Below, piece by piece: positions 40,777 through 52,897 of a DNA stretch of 64,000 nt. Location: NCBI GenBank assembly GCA_009869945.1, contig WIXG01000071.1, positions 62,001 to 126,000 of the forward strand, given 5' to 3'. Below the pieces are notes generated by a model. It was not told where the DNA came from and did not search any database. It saw only the letters and a program-made list of their open reading frames with translations. Position 1 is the first letter of the stretch. The number at the start of each line of letters is the position of its first letter. The stretch is from Mesaphorura yosii. Its lineage: Eukaryota; Arthropoda; Collembola; Poduromorpha; Tullbergiidae. The position numbers and the translations under genes were made by a program.

Positions 40777-43700
40777 TACACGAAACAAACCCTTTGTTGT
40801 AACATTAACCTTTAGGCAGCATGGCATTCTTTTGTTCTCGATCACGGATCAGCCTGCACTGTAATACACGATACACGAATTTTGTGTGGGCTCTGGCCGA
40901 GTCAAGTCAGGTATGAGTGCCAGCCTAATCTTAATGCACATTACTCTTATCAATGGAATCATGCTCCTTAGTTTTCGTTCAAGTCCAAAGGCAAAAGGCT
41001 TGTGTACGGCGAAACCAATAATTGGCATTCTTTACTGGCCCGCATGCCTGGTCTGGTCGGCAAGCTTCTTGCCTGGCAAATGGGATTCTAAAAATACTTC
41101 GTGATCAAGATGTCAAGTGCTGTGCTGGTTCACGCAGCCAAATAGTCAATAAATTATGGCACTCATTATTGCCATTATTATTATTGAACGGTAATTATAC
41201 GCCGGCTGGGTCAAACCACCGGCTCTAAGCAAAGGACTGGCCTGTTTAGGGAAATATTTAGACCTGCTCGGCTCTGCTGGAATTCAGTCAATCTCACGCG
41301 TTACGCTTACTACGCTACTCGCAGGGCAATTATTGATTGCATGCATAATGCTCAAGTTACATGCGAAAGAAACATTTAGTGCAGCTTACGATTCTAGATT
41401 AGCGCAGTCAACTTTTCTTGCATGAAGTATGGAACAAACAGCAGAAATTATTGCAACTTTTACGTGAGCACAGTACAGGAAAATTCCCGTACAGACTTCA
41501 CTACCCCAAATGGCTATTGCCTCTGCCGCTATTGTACGCAAATACTCTTTTGTGAGTCGCAATAATAAGATTGGTATCTCCGAAACCCCAATTTACTTTC
41601 ACCAACTTTATTGTCACCTGCATGCTCGCCGCGACAACTTTCTCCAGGACGAATTTGAGTTATTAATTCCGTCCGATATGAAACTGTTCAAATGGGTGGC
41701 AGTGCATGCACGTTGTCATTAAAGTTACACCTGCAAGCCGGTGCGGTGCCAAGAAGAATTAATACCGAGCTCGCATTCAACAGAACTTTACAACATCAAC
41801 AATGCAATACATTATGATAAAAATGTCGTATCGCGTATCACGTCACCGTGGCCGTGCCAAGTCAAAGCAGTAGCAGTAGTCCAACACTACGCCGGCCCGC
41901 AAGACGCAAGGCGCAACATGAGCCATTGCCATAATGGCATTTCTGTAATAATAGGATAATGTACAAAGCACAGGATTTATATCCACCATTACCATTATTA
42001 CGACTACGACGGCGAATTTTCCCCTACCTCGCATGCCACGATAGACTCTGGATTTGAATTGGAAAAGTGTTGCAGGGCTCATAAATATACTTCAAATTAT
42101 ACAACAAAAGAATCATGCACACTATAAAGAATAAGAAATGTCACCTTACAATACTGCTCCTGGTAGTCATAATACAGTGAAATACAAGGCACACAATGAG
42201 ACACCAAATAAAGGTTTGGCGTTCTCGCTGCTGGCGAGGCGATGGCGCACGGCGAATGGGTTGACAACTATCATAATTCAATTGGTGAAATATTTTGCAA
42301 TTTATTATCGGAAAGTGGAACTCAGACTCAGGTACGTACGAAGAACGTGGCTCGGTGGCTCGAAGCTCATTGTTTCGAGCATTCCAGTCCCAGAACGGAG
42401 AACAATGCTCGAAAACTTTTCTTGAAAACTAAAATCAATAAACTGCTTCTCAAGAACTCGGTGCGCTACGCCAGAAATTAATTGAGCGAATTTCCTGGCT
42501 TCTGCCTCGCTCGTTCTTTGTCCGGTCAATTCGATACATTTTGTAATGAGCGGAGCGGGGAAGACTTTTTCAGTTAAACAACATTTTTTAATAAGAAATT
42601 ACTTGGAAAAAAGTTCAATGCTCAATCCATCTCTTTCTGTTTTCTTGGCTGGCAATTTATTGTGCCGTTTCTTGAATCTCATTCCCATTCTTGTGCGATT
42701 CTATTATCATTTGTGGAGTATTATTCCCAAACACTTTCTTGTGTAGGCGCCGGAGAGCAAGACACATGCCTCAAAAGTAGGTTTTTCGTTTTCACACAAG
42801 TTCTAAACTTTTACTATCACACATGAGACATGGAGAAGGAGAAGTAACAGTTTGTGTGTGTGAATGGAATGAATAGAAGACGTTCAGGAGAAGAGAAGTA
42901 CAAAAAGCAGCAGTGTGCTGGCTGCACAAGTTTCTTTTTCTTGACACAACGAGAATCTATAATGCATTATACTGAATGAATCTAGTCTTCTGCATTATAG
43001 ACTGCAGACTTTGTGCTACAGCGTCTCTCTCCGTGGGGTTACATATCTTGTTCATCCAAAATTCAGTGCAATATGCCTTTCAGTCCATTTCTCAATTCAT
43101 TAATCAAACAGTCGAGTCATTATTTCACGTCATTCAAATTCGACATCTTGCAAAAAATACACACTCATGCCCGCTCCTTAAAGCCAGGCGTTGTGAAAGA
43201 AATCTACTTCGTGTGCACACACAAGACCTTCTTGGGTTCATCGCATAAAGCGTTAAGCCCATCGAAACCATAATTTGTGTTTGTTAGCACGAGTGTTTAG
43301 ACTAAATCTACATGCGCAGCCAACACCAGCCTCACACTCACCCGTACTCGTACACAAATATTTTCAGGGTAGATTTTCTGAAGGATTTACTTCCCTAAAT
43401 ATCCAACTAATTTTCTGACATATTCTCTCATCTGGAAACTCGCTGTACAAAAATGCTTGGGATGACGAAGAAGAATGGAAGAATGAACGACCCAGCCAAC
43501 GATCAAAGCAAAAGTAATGCAAGAGCATAATGTATAGTCAATAGGCTTGGCCTGGGCTTTGCTTATACAACATAATTCACTTTATTTCCATCAATTTTAT
43601 CTGCACGCTTGCAAGTTATTCTTTCCTTGACTCCTTTAATCATACATCATGTAAAAGTCTCCGGACCATGTAAAGTAAAGTGTCCCGTGTAATTATTATG

Positions 43701-43902
43701 CGCCTGGTTAGACCCAATTTGATAATTCACAAATCTATGTATTATTCTACGGCATACGTAAAGTTAAGTATAGGCAGGGAGAAGGGCATAATTGCTGAGA
43801 AAACACAGCAAACAATACCGGCCAAGTGCACCTCCTTTGTCGAGGTTAAGAACTTGTCATTTCTGCCGCTCACAGGCCAAGTCATTAGCAACTCACTCAA
43901 AG

Positions 43903-43934
43903 CACGATCGAATCGCTATAGCGATTCGATCGTG
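43903..43934. repeat. Perfect 32-bp palindrome, no spacer
   Basis: The sixteen bases CACGATCGAATCGCTA are followed immediately by their exact reverse complement. The symmetry breaks on the next base on each side. The flanks show no further inverted similarity, so it is not the tip of a longer inverted repeat. It could extrude as a cruciform, bind a dimeric factor, or be a foldback artefact of sequencing or assembly. Confidence 0.9.
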
Positions 43935-44181
43935 GCATTGGCATTAAGTGAAAAATAATACATTTTGTATACGAAATGAGCGAACAGGGTAGAGAAAACA
44001 TCATTTTTCAAATATTTTACACTCACATTGGTTCGCCTGCCGTGAAAAGACTCACACAGCGCGAGTTCAATTGAAAATCATTAATACTTGAGACAGAATT
44101 AACCCTATACTTTTCTTGGAATTTTCCTCACGACTGACTGGGTTTCTAATGATGATGCGGAGCTCTTTCTCCTGCCTCGCA

Positions 44182-44207
44182 TTTCCGCGGGACGTGCAGC
44201 GCGGAAA
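44182..44207. repeat. Short GC-rich stem-loop
   Basis: TTTCCGCG and CGCGGAAA form an 8-bp stem around a 10-base loop. It is a simple hairpin with no U-tract or other sign of function. Confidence 0.8.
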
Positions 44208-45112
44208 ATCTATAATCATTTGACGTTTACACATGGTTGACTGGCCGGAGCGCTCTGTGAGCCCAACGAATCATACAAAATTTAAATGGTAAACATATGC
44301 AGGAATTCTTCACATCATTATTTTAATAACACGATTTCAAAAGGTTTCTATAAATGCTTAATGATTCCACCTCCTTACTTAACAAGTTTTCCAAGGCAAG
44401 CGCTGTTTGAACAGGAATTCAATGGACCTCCCGTGAACCGAATGAACTCTATACGGAACTGTACTACGCGCCGCTTCCTGCATGTGCAAAGCACTGCCGG
44501 TCCCGGGACAGCGGGCTCCGGCTGCGACTATGAATGCCAGGCAATTAAAAAGCGGTTCGGCAAAATCTTTACAGATTTCGTTTCATTCTTCCCGCACCGC
44601 ACCAAGTTAAACAAAGTTATTCAAGCAAAATCACCTACGCGGATTCCACGAACCGAAACTAACATATATGTAGGCTGTAGTTTCAGATTTCAAGGTGCTC
44701 GTTCGTCAGACAGACTTACATTCATCATTCTTTATCGAGAAACTACGGCCGGTGAAGTGGAGCACAGAGAAAGTTGTCTGCTAATAAAGTAATGTGATAT
44801 AATGCGTGCAGTTTATGCCTATTGGCAACTTTCTTCTCGCCATGGAGGAATTAAAGAATAAAGTGAAAGAGAGATTTCTAAAAATATACTTTTACTCATG
44901 CCCGCCCGGAGTTCATTTTCTAAGTATTTCGTCTTCGTCTGCACATGAAACACTCTGTCATTCGCTTCCCTGTTGTATATTCATGTACATGTGTCGTTAG
45001 ACGAAACGGGAACAATGTTGGAGTGCAAGCATGGCAGGCCCGAATTGAACGACTGACTGAGTGCATTTAATAGCACGAAAGCAGGGACTCTAGCAACAGC
45101 AGAGAACAACAG

Positions 45113-45200
45113 GCAAGATAAAAAGAAAAATAAAAAACAAAAGAAAATATGAGAAATAATAATAAGAAGAATAAAAACGGAGCAGCCAGAAAGAAGACGA
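45113..45200. repeat. Purine/A-rich low-complexity tract
   Basis: The plus strand is almost entirely A and G with scattered T for nearly 90 bases; the minus strand is pyrimidine-rich. The Phe/Leu/Ser-rich frame it produces on the minus strand is a compositional artefact. Confidence 0.7.
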
Positions 45201-46403
45201 CGAAGTATGGAATAAGTGAAACTGTAGAGCAGTTGAACAAATAATGCTGCTGCCTGCTCCAAGTTTCTTTCTACCTTGCAATTTTGGCTGTGCTCTACTC
45301 AACTCAAGAAAAAATAAATAGAAAATATACATCATAAGAATAGGTAGGGAGAAAACAAGTTATATATTATAAATGTATGTGGAGAAACCAGCGGCACTGT
45401 GAAGGCAACCAGCCAGTGAACCAGTTGAGAGCGAGTGAAAGTGGGCTCATATATCTATGTAATAATAATTCGATTCGCTTGTTCTTGGTCGCCTGTGACT
45501 GGCCACGTTATGCCGTGATGTGCTCTCGTCTTCTCCATTTCCTGCAGCCGAACCTTGGCATGCGTCTTAGGTTTTCCCGTTCTGTGTTCGTGGGTTCCTT
45601 ACCCGGTTTACTTTGTGAAAAACAATGGAAGCACAATGCAAAGGTGGAATTAAGTGTACGACTACTTTAAACATGTTCAGAATCCGTCTTCGTGAAGTGG
45701 AAACTCTGTTCTGCTCCTCCATAGTATTCATAAATTCAACACAATAATCCTTTTTCTCTTCTGAAATTCTGCGAGTCGCGTCTGCCCGTGCCGTGCCGAC
45801 GCCAGCCAAGTCCTAGCAGGTTGTCTGCCTGAGAGGCTTGCGCAACAGATAAATGCGCCTCGCAATGATAATATGTATTCGTTCTTCGCCCTGAATATTC
45901 CGGGAATATTACAAAACACAATAAATCAGAATAAAATGTAGAGAAAAGATTTTTCGGGAAATAAGGAATAAATGGCAAACGAACGAGGCAGCGCCCAGAG
46001 AAGCTTCCTATTTATAGACAATCTGGCGTAGTTGATCCTGGATCGTTTCTGAATGGCAGGCAGCAGAGTGAAATGGCAAAGGTGAACCCTGACATGACAG
46101 TTGTGCACAGAAGAAATTATGTGAACCTGAACTTTGCGCTTTTCCACAGAGTAAGACACAATTGAATTTATTGAGTTTGAAGAAAGAATAAATTAAATCT
46201 ACAAAGCTTGCTCCGTTGAGAATTTATGACCATTATCTCCGTAATGTGCGAGTCGTGTGCTTCATGAACAAGAAACTCATTGCCAACGAGTAAATACCAC
46301 CAGAGTAGTGTGGCATCGTCAACCACAATTAAAATTTATGGTCTCCAGTAATGTGGTAATCACGGTGCTTAAATCTGGTGATGGCAACGGTAATGAGCAT
46401 AAT

Positions 46404-46463
46404 GGTATAGCACATGCTGCTTATTAGCCATCGCTAATAAGCAGTAGCACCAGCATGTGTACC
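46404..46463. repeat. Long imperfect stem-loop
   Basis: The inner arms CTGCTTATTAGC and GCTAATAAGCAG pair perfectly over 12 bp around a 4-base loop (CATC). Outside them, CACATG pairs with CATGTG and GGTA with TACC, interrupted by a 3-base bulge on the left and about 9 unpaired bases on the right. The size is in the range of a microRNA precursor, but the tiny loop and large one-sided bulge are atypical. I recognise no known microRNA in it. Confidence 0.6.
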
Positions 46464-49400
46464 ACTCGTGAAGGAGTTGAATTGGTTTAATACTCTAACG
46501 ACAATGGCGCATGAGAGATATATTGTGATCTTAACTCTTTTCCTCTCCATAAAAATTCTGCTCGCTGCTAATTTAAGATGAATGTCATAGCATCGTGTGT
46601 TACTTTTCGTAAAACGTTAAACCACAAACGTAAGCGCAGGCATGGGTGAATAGCTTTGCCTGCTTCGACTTCAAATGCATAATGTAAACAAATTACAAAC
46701 TTGTTACACTGAATAACGTTTGCCAGTCTTTTGGAAACCGTACAGCCGTACATTGTACAATGGATTTCTCTCGCTCGTCTTCGAAATTTATGATTCTAGT
46801 TTTACGTTTTACGTACTTCTTTCTCGAGTTGTAAGTTGTAGTTCATAGTATTAAGAAATAAGAGAAACGAGGTATTTTTCTAATCCATTGTATTTCCATG
46901 TTCTAAGTTTTAAGTGAGGCTCCGACCTACGACTCGACTCTACCACAGCGGTGCTGCAGCGTATCAAACTTTGTAACAGGGTTATTGAGAAAGAATAACA
47001 GATACAAATACCCTTATAGTCTCAAGACTTGGAGCAAGTATAATGACACTTGCACTATACCCCTAAAGAAAAGCAGTAGGCAGGGCAAAAGATACTTTAT
47101 TTGCTGAGCAGGTGCTGGTTGACATTTTACTACATAACACTCCACGAGTCCGAGCTTGTGCTTATGAAAGCCTGCACATTATAATAATAATGTCCTTTTG
47201 TTCGATTCAGGTCTCTTCACTGTACTGGTCGCATTAATGTCAGTGAGGACCGAAGGAGGACCTAGGACGGACACAGAAAAACCTGAGACCTGGCTGAGGA
47301 AAATATTACAATGACTCACAATAAGAATAAATTACGTTAATACATTCTGGTCAACAATAAAAGCGTACACACTCAAAATTCTTGTGATTCGTAAGTCAGG
47401 TAGTTGGCAGTACTAATCATAAATAATCCTCTTATTCAGTCCAATTCACTCAAGTGCATTTGCTCTGATAATAATAATTAGGAAAATACACACGTCATTT
47501 ATACACTTTACATCTTCTCATGGCATGGCGTAGCGTGAGCCAGGCAGGCCGTGGCGGGCACAAAATAAATCACATTAAGCTTGCATACTTTACAGCAAAA
47601 GAAGTATTGGTTTCTTATCGTGCACTAGTAACGCATGGCCAAGAGAGAAACGAAAATACTTTGCACGTTGTTTTCGAAACCAGCGAGGAAAAATTAAACG
47701 TGGAGAATAGTTTTGTAAAGTAAGAGGCTATAAATAATTTAAGTAGGTAAATACTTCGACTTGGGCCGCAAAAAAATTTGCGAATCAGGAATTTGTGAAG
47801 ATTACTTACTCGCATCCGCACTCACTCCATCCATGCCGAATGTGGAGCAAGTGTAACGAATCGAAAAGAGACTGAGAGCGAGAAAATATTGCTGGCGCTC
47901 GGTCCTTCTGGGTCTGGGCTGCCTGCCGCCGTGAGCTTACGGCATGTATTAAGTGGGCGGGTTGTGTGTTGTTTTTATTTTTTGCCAAAAATCTGACTTA
48001 TACATACCCACAACCAGCAAAGTTTATGAACATGAGGTACGAAAGTACGTAAATTTAAAGGCCGCAAATAAATTCTATTCTTAATCTTACTCATGTGCAA
48101 GGAGCAACCAGCCAGCAGGTCGTTGCGACGTGATAATAGAGAAAATATAAACATCAAATCAACTCAAGCGTAGCTTTGAAGACAAAATAATGCTGAAATT
48201 CTTCCCAATTGCGAGGGAACTCGAAGCCAAGAAGAAACCTTAAGTATTTTGTAGAAATATCTTAAATAACTTTCAAGGAAGGGAACGAGCAATCGGACAC
48301 CGCTGGGAAAATACGAGGTACTAAAAACTTAAAGAAATGGAAGGAATCCCTTCGATCATCAAGATTGAAAGTTTTTCAAAGTGGATTTGCCTTTGATTTC
48401 ACGTACACAGTACTTAGTGTTTGCTGCATACTCATGATGCCTCGCCTTGGATGGCCCGCACACAGTCAGTCGGATGTCATTCTCTTGAGAATGGGAATGA
48501 GTCACGTCTTTGTACACTCATAACCTAATAATTCGAAGGAGAAAGCATCGCATCGCAGCCGCAGCACAGCTCAATGGAGCAGCGAGTCGAGAAAAATAAA
48601 ACTTTGCAGTCTTCCTCAAACCTTGCGCCGAGTTAAGATGGAGAAAACTTTCATTTTCCATCTCTTTTCCTGGTTTTGGTTGCCAAAACATATTACGTCT
48701 TTTACTCGCTCTAAAGTGAAAGCACATAAATACGCACTGTGCTGACAGGAGTTAAGTTTCTCACTCTCTCACTTTTTACCATAATCATCACCACACACAA
48801 AAGACTCAAGTCGGCAGATTCGCAAAGACGGCCGAGATGACGAAGACGACGACGACCAAGTCACTCAGCCCCAAATGTGTAGCAAATTGGAATAAGAAAG
48901 CAGCACAGGCAGCCAGAGAAAGTGGCTCAGCTCAGCATCTCAGTATACTATAACTTTATATTGTGGTTACTTTCATTCTACTTTTTATTGTATAAGTTAT
49001 CGACAGTTGCTTTCTTTCTTTCACTTTACTCGCCCGCATTTTGTCTTGTGTCCCTCGTCCTCATGTCTTCTACTTGGCAATTCTTGAAGCCTTCAAGTTT
49101 TCCTTGAAAGCTCTAAATCAATTTCCTTCAAATGAAAAAAGGAAGAGAAAATGCATTTGAAATCAGTTTGTGGTGCATGTGTACGGCGTTTGTGGCGGTC
49201 GGTGGTTCCATCCTCTTATCTGTGCCTGTACACTTGGGCATATTTACGAACTGCGAGACTGCACACTTGCTTTCACCTAAATTCAACTTACAAACTTTGC
49301 CCAATTTCTCTGCAAGACTTTCTTTCCGCACTTTTATACGTCTCCGCTCCTGCTACGCCTGGAAATATAAATTTATACATCCCTGCCTGCCTGATACCAT

Positions 49401-52400
49401 CCTGTGGGAAACCGGCGACCGCAATTCAGCTTCAGCAGTTCCAGTTTCAGGGCTCCGTGTCGTGTCACACGTATAAATACAAACATGCGCCAGCTTCCAG
49501 CTTCATATTTTATGGAACGACTTTCTGAACCCGTTTTTATCTAATACAGCTCCAAGCGTACGCGTGCTCATGAGGTGCTGCCATGCTCAATTTTGTCCTA
49601 AGACGATGAGTTAATGTACATTGTTGAAGCTTTGGATCTGCATTACTGAAATCTTCTTTCTGAGTAAACTTCAGAAGTGTCAGCATGGTAGATGCAGTGA
49701 ATTTAAATAAGACAAGTGACAACGAAGTTGGCCTTGTGCTCAGCATCCTTCGATTTCCTTTCTCAAATTTCTACATGTTACCAGATTGCGAAGAAAACTG
49801 CGGAAATTCCTTTTCAGACTGGCAACCGCAAAACCGCATTAATATTTACTTTTCAGGTTAAATCATTTAGCCCACACACTCCAAATCACAAATCCCACAC
49901 TCCCGTAAACAAGAACACGTAATTCCAATTCAATTTCAGTTTTCTGAGAAGAGCAAATGCAAATTCACAGTACAAAGAGACAAGGAAAGTCGTTTCTCAT
50001 CGATATCCAAACGAGCAGGCAGGGCAAAGGCGAAATCCTCGGATATGAAATAAGATTCCTTCGCCCGGATAAAAAGTTTGGAATAATCGAGAAAGAAGAG
50101 TTGACGCTGATGACAACGGCACAAACAAAATAAAAAATCCACGAAGCAGAAATCCCGAGACTTTCGTCTCTCATCTTGTTATCCTTTGCTTGTGTCCTGG
50201 TTTTTCACTTGAGTGAAATATTTATTATTACATTACAAGGAATACACAGCCACGGCGGAGCACCACAGCACAGGGACGGGAGGAGATTTGCTCATGCAAA
50301 AGATAATGCGAGATGAAAACCAAAATTCAAAAAAAATTGTACATTTGGAACAACAGAGTTCACACTTCAGATACGCCAGCACATTATTTTTTGAAATTTC
50401 CCAGCCTGCCTGCCTGTAAACTACATTATCGAGTGGTGCAGAAACGAAATAAAAAATGTACTCACGAATATGAGAATGTCATCTGTCATTTTCTATTTTT
50501 TGAGTTACACTTCGCCAAGAGTGAACTGTGCACTTCTCGAATTTCACTCCAGTCAGTCAGTCATCATTCCTTGCGCACGTACTTTTACCAGTAGCAGCCA
50601 CGTTGACTGGCTGCTGATGTGTTCCGAGATAAGGACGAAGCAAATCCAATGCGAAATGTCTTTCAATTTGCGCTGCAGCGTGCATTGGCGACGCTGCAAC
50701 GTTACATTACTCGTATTGCAATTTAATGAAGAAAAATGAGTTACAGTTTGCTGTGCAGTAACTTGTCCAAATTCGGTTTCAAGGCTGCTCGAGAAGTGTG
50801 GAGCTGCATTGAATTTAAACAAATCATCTTTATATTGGCTCTGCTATGCCATGCTCAAAGAATGGGTTGCATTGCCTGTTGAGCAAAACTATATCAATTT
50901 GATCGCTATCAGCAGAATCGCGTCATCAACGCCAAATTAAGCGTAAGCTCAAGCCTCTTGGTGTCACGCGGCGGTGTGGACTCAGAATTTCGCAAATCCA
51001 ATGGAAATGTACTCAAGGCAATAAAGCAAAAAATCGTCTGTTAAATATTTGACATGACACTAGCGTGTTATTTAGTCGATAAATTGATTTCCATTTTTTG
51101 CACTGGGCTCTGCTCTTGCTCACTGCTCGGGCATGAGTATAATTAATTGTTTGCGAGGCACGACTTTGCCATCTATCTCTTCATCATTCCTTCGTAGCTG
51201 AAATAAGCAGCGGGACAATGGTCAATTCCATTGCATTGTGACTGTACTTTGGACTTCAAGTCCGACATAATAAAATATGCGAACGAGATCAAGACAGCTT
51301 TTTCAATTACACGATTCGTTTACAATTCATCAAGTCGTGAACAACGTCTCAGTCTCAGCTTCGGGACTTGTGAACTAAACCCTCTCGCTGGCTGCATGCT
51401 GTGTGAAATTCAGGAATCATGACCTCTCGAATGCTTTTATCTCGGCGATCCTGAGGCACGCATGGCCGGCCGGCCAACAAGCTGCAAAGAGCCGATGTCG
51501 AGGATCTCATAGCATTTTAATTACTTTGCTACAATTACGTCGTACCCATCTCACAGCATAAACTTTTGACAGGATTATTCTAAATTCCCTTCGCTGAGCG
51601 CGGAGATGCAATTAACTAATTTTTATGTGAGGGCTTTATTCTCCGGCCGACCTTTCTGCTCTCTCGTCATGAATCACGATTTGTTACTTATTCAAAGCCA
51701 GACTGCCAAGTGCCAAAAGCTTCCTAGTTTGCTTTGGCATTCGAATTTCGCACAAGGCAGCGAGACGGCGACGACGGGGAAGGGTTTGAAACAGGAGAAT
51801 TCATTGTAAAGTTGTAAAAAGTGCAGTGAAATGGTTCGAGTTATTATTTTTCGTCGTAGTACGATGGGTGTAAAAGCATATGAGCTGCCTGCCTGCCTCA
51901 GCCTTGAAGGAAGAGAGAAAACTCCTGGTTCGGTATTTTCGGATATGCACAACTGGCAACTGCAGAATAAACACAACTGTAAAACAAAAATAGTAAAAAA
52001 TATAATGGAGGAGCCAGGCACTCTTCCACTTGTGTTTACGCTCCCCTTTCCCATTCTGCTTACTGGAAGAGGCCAGACCAAGACCTAGTCAAGACGCAAG
52101 ACATGTCCGCTGCTGTTGTGCGCTGCTAATTCAATCGAGTCCCGGGTATGGGTTTCTGTTTCTCTGCAGAATTTGAAATATATCCCAGCCCAGGTCTTGC
52201 AAGATGCACATGGAGAAATTACTGGGAACAGAACAACTGCAGTCTGCATATTATTTCGCTATAAAATGCGAAAATTGTATAGTAAAAGAATCCCACACAA
52301 CAACCGACTCACAAATTCAGTGCTCCAGCAGCACTAACCTGCAGTCTGGAAGGAGATTAAAAGCCCAAAGGAAAAATTTCAAAATTGCATGAAGTTTGGG

Positions 52401-52879
52401 TTCCGGAACTGAGCCTGAGTGCAAACATCGCGCCGGCAACTGCCGGGAAGCAACGATGTGAAAGAGAGACATCAAATGCTGTGTTATTTTATTTTTATTT
52501 TTATGACAATAACGGCAGTTGAGTTGCCTGTGCTAGTAATAATATTAAGCACGATTTTTATATTAGATTAGATTTTTATGCTTCTGCGCCGAATTTTATT
52601 CGCAATTGCATTTTCCACGACCCTCTTTGACATGGCAATGCGTGCATGTGCCTTGCCTGTGCTTGTGATCTCCCTTGTCCTTGAGGAAGGTCTGAACCGT
52701 ACCACAATGGAAGTTTTGAGCTCAGCTCTCGGAGGATGGATTCTGGAACAAAGAAACTCCGACTATCTGTCTAGGCCCATGTGCTGTTCGGCACCGCGAT
52801 GAACTCGAATTTCGTTCCTGCCATTCCTTTCTCATGCCTGCTGTTACCGAAATGCATTATAATTGCAATATGTTGCCCT

Positions 52880-52897
52880 AGTGCAGTGCACTGCACT
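52880..52897. repeat. 18-bp perfect palindrome of GTGCA/TGCAC units
   Basis: The sequence AGTGCAGTGCACTGCACT equals its own reverse complement. A further TGCAAGTGCACC follows within 25 bases, so it sits in a small cluster of the same pentamer. Confidence 0.9.

Noticed and set aside
44286-44792. 168-codon plus-strand frame
   Set aside because: No hydrophobic, repeat or domain pattern and no supporting signals. I consider it a chance frame.
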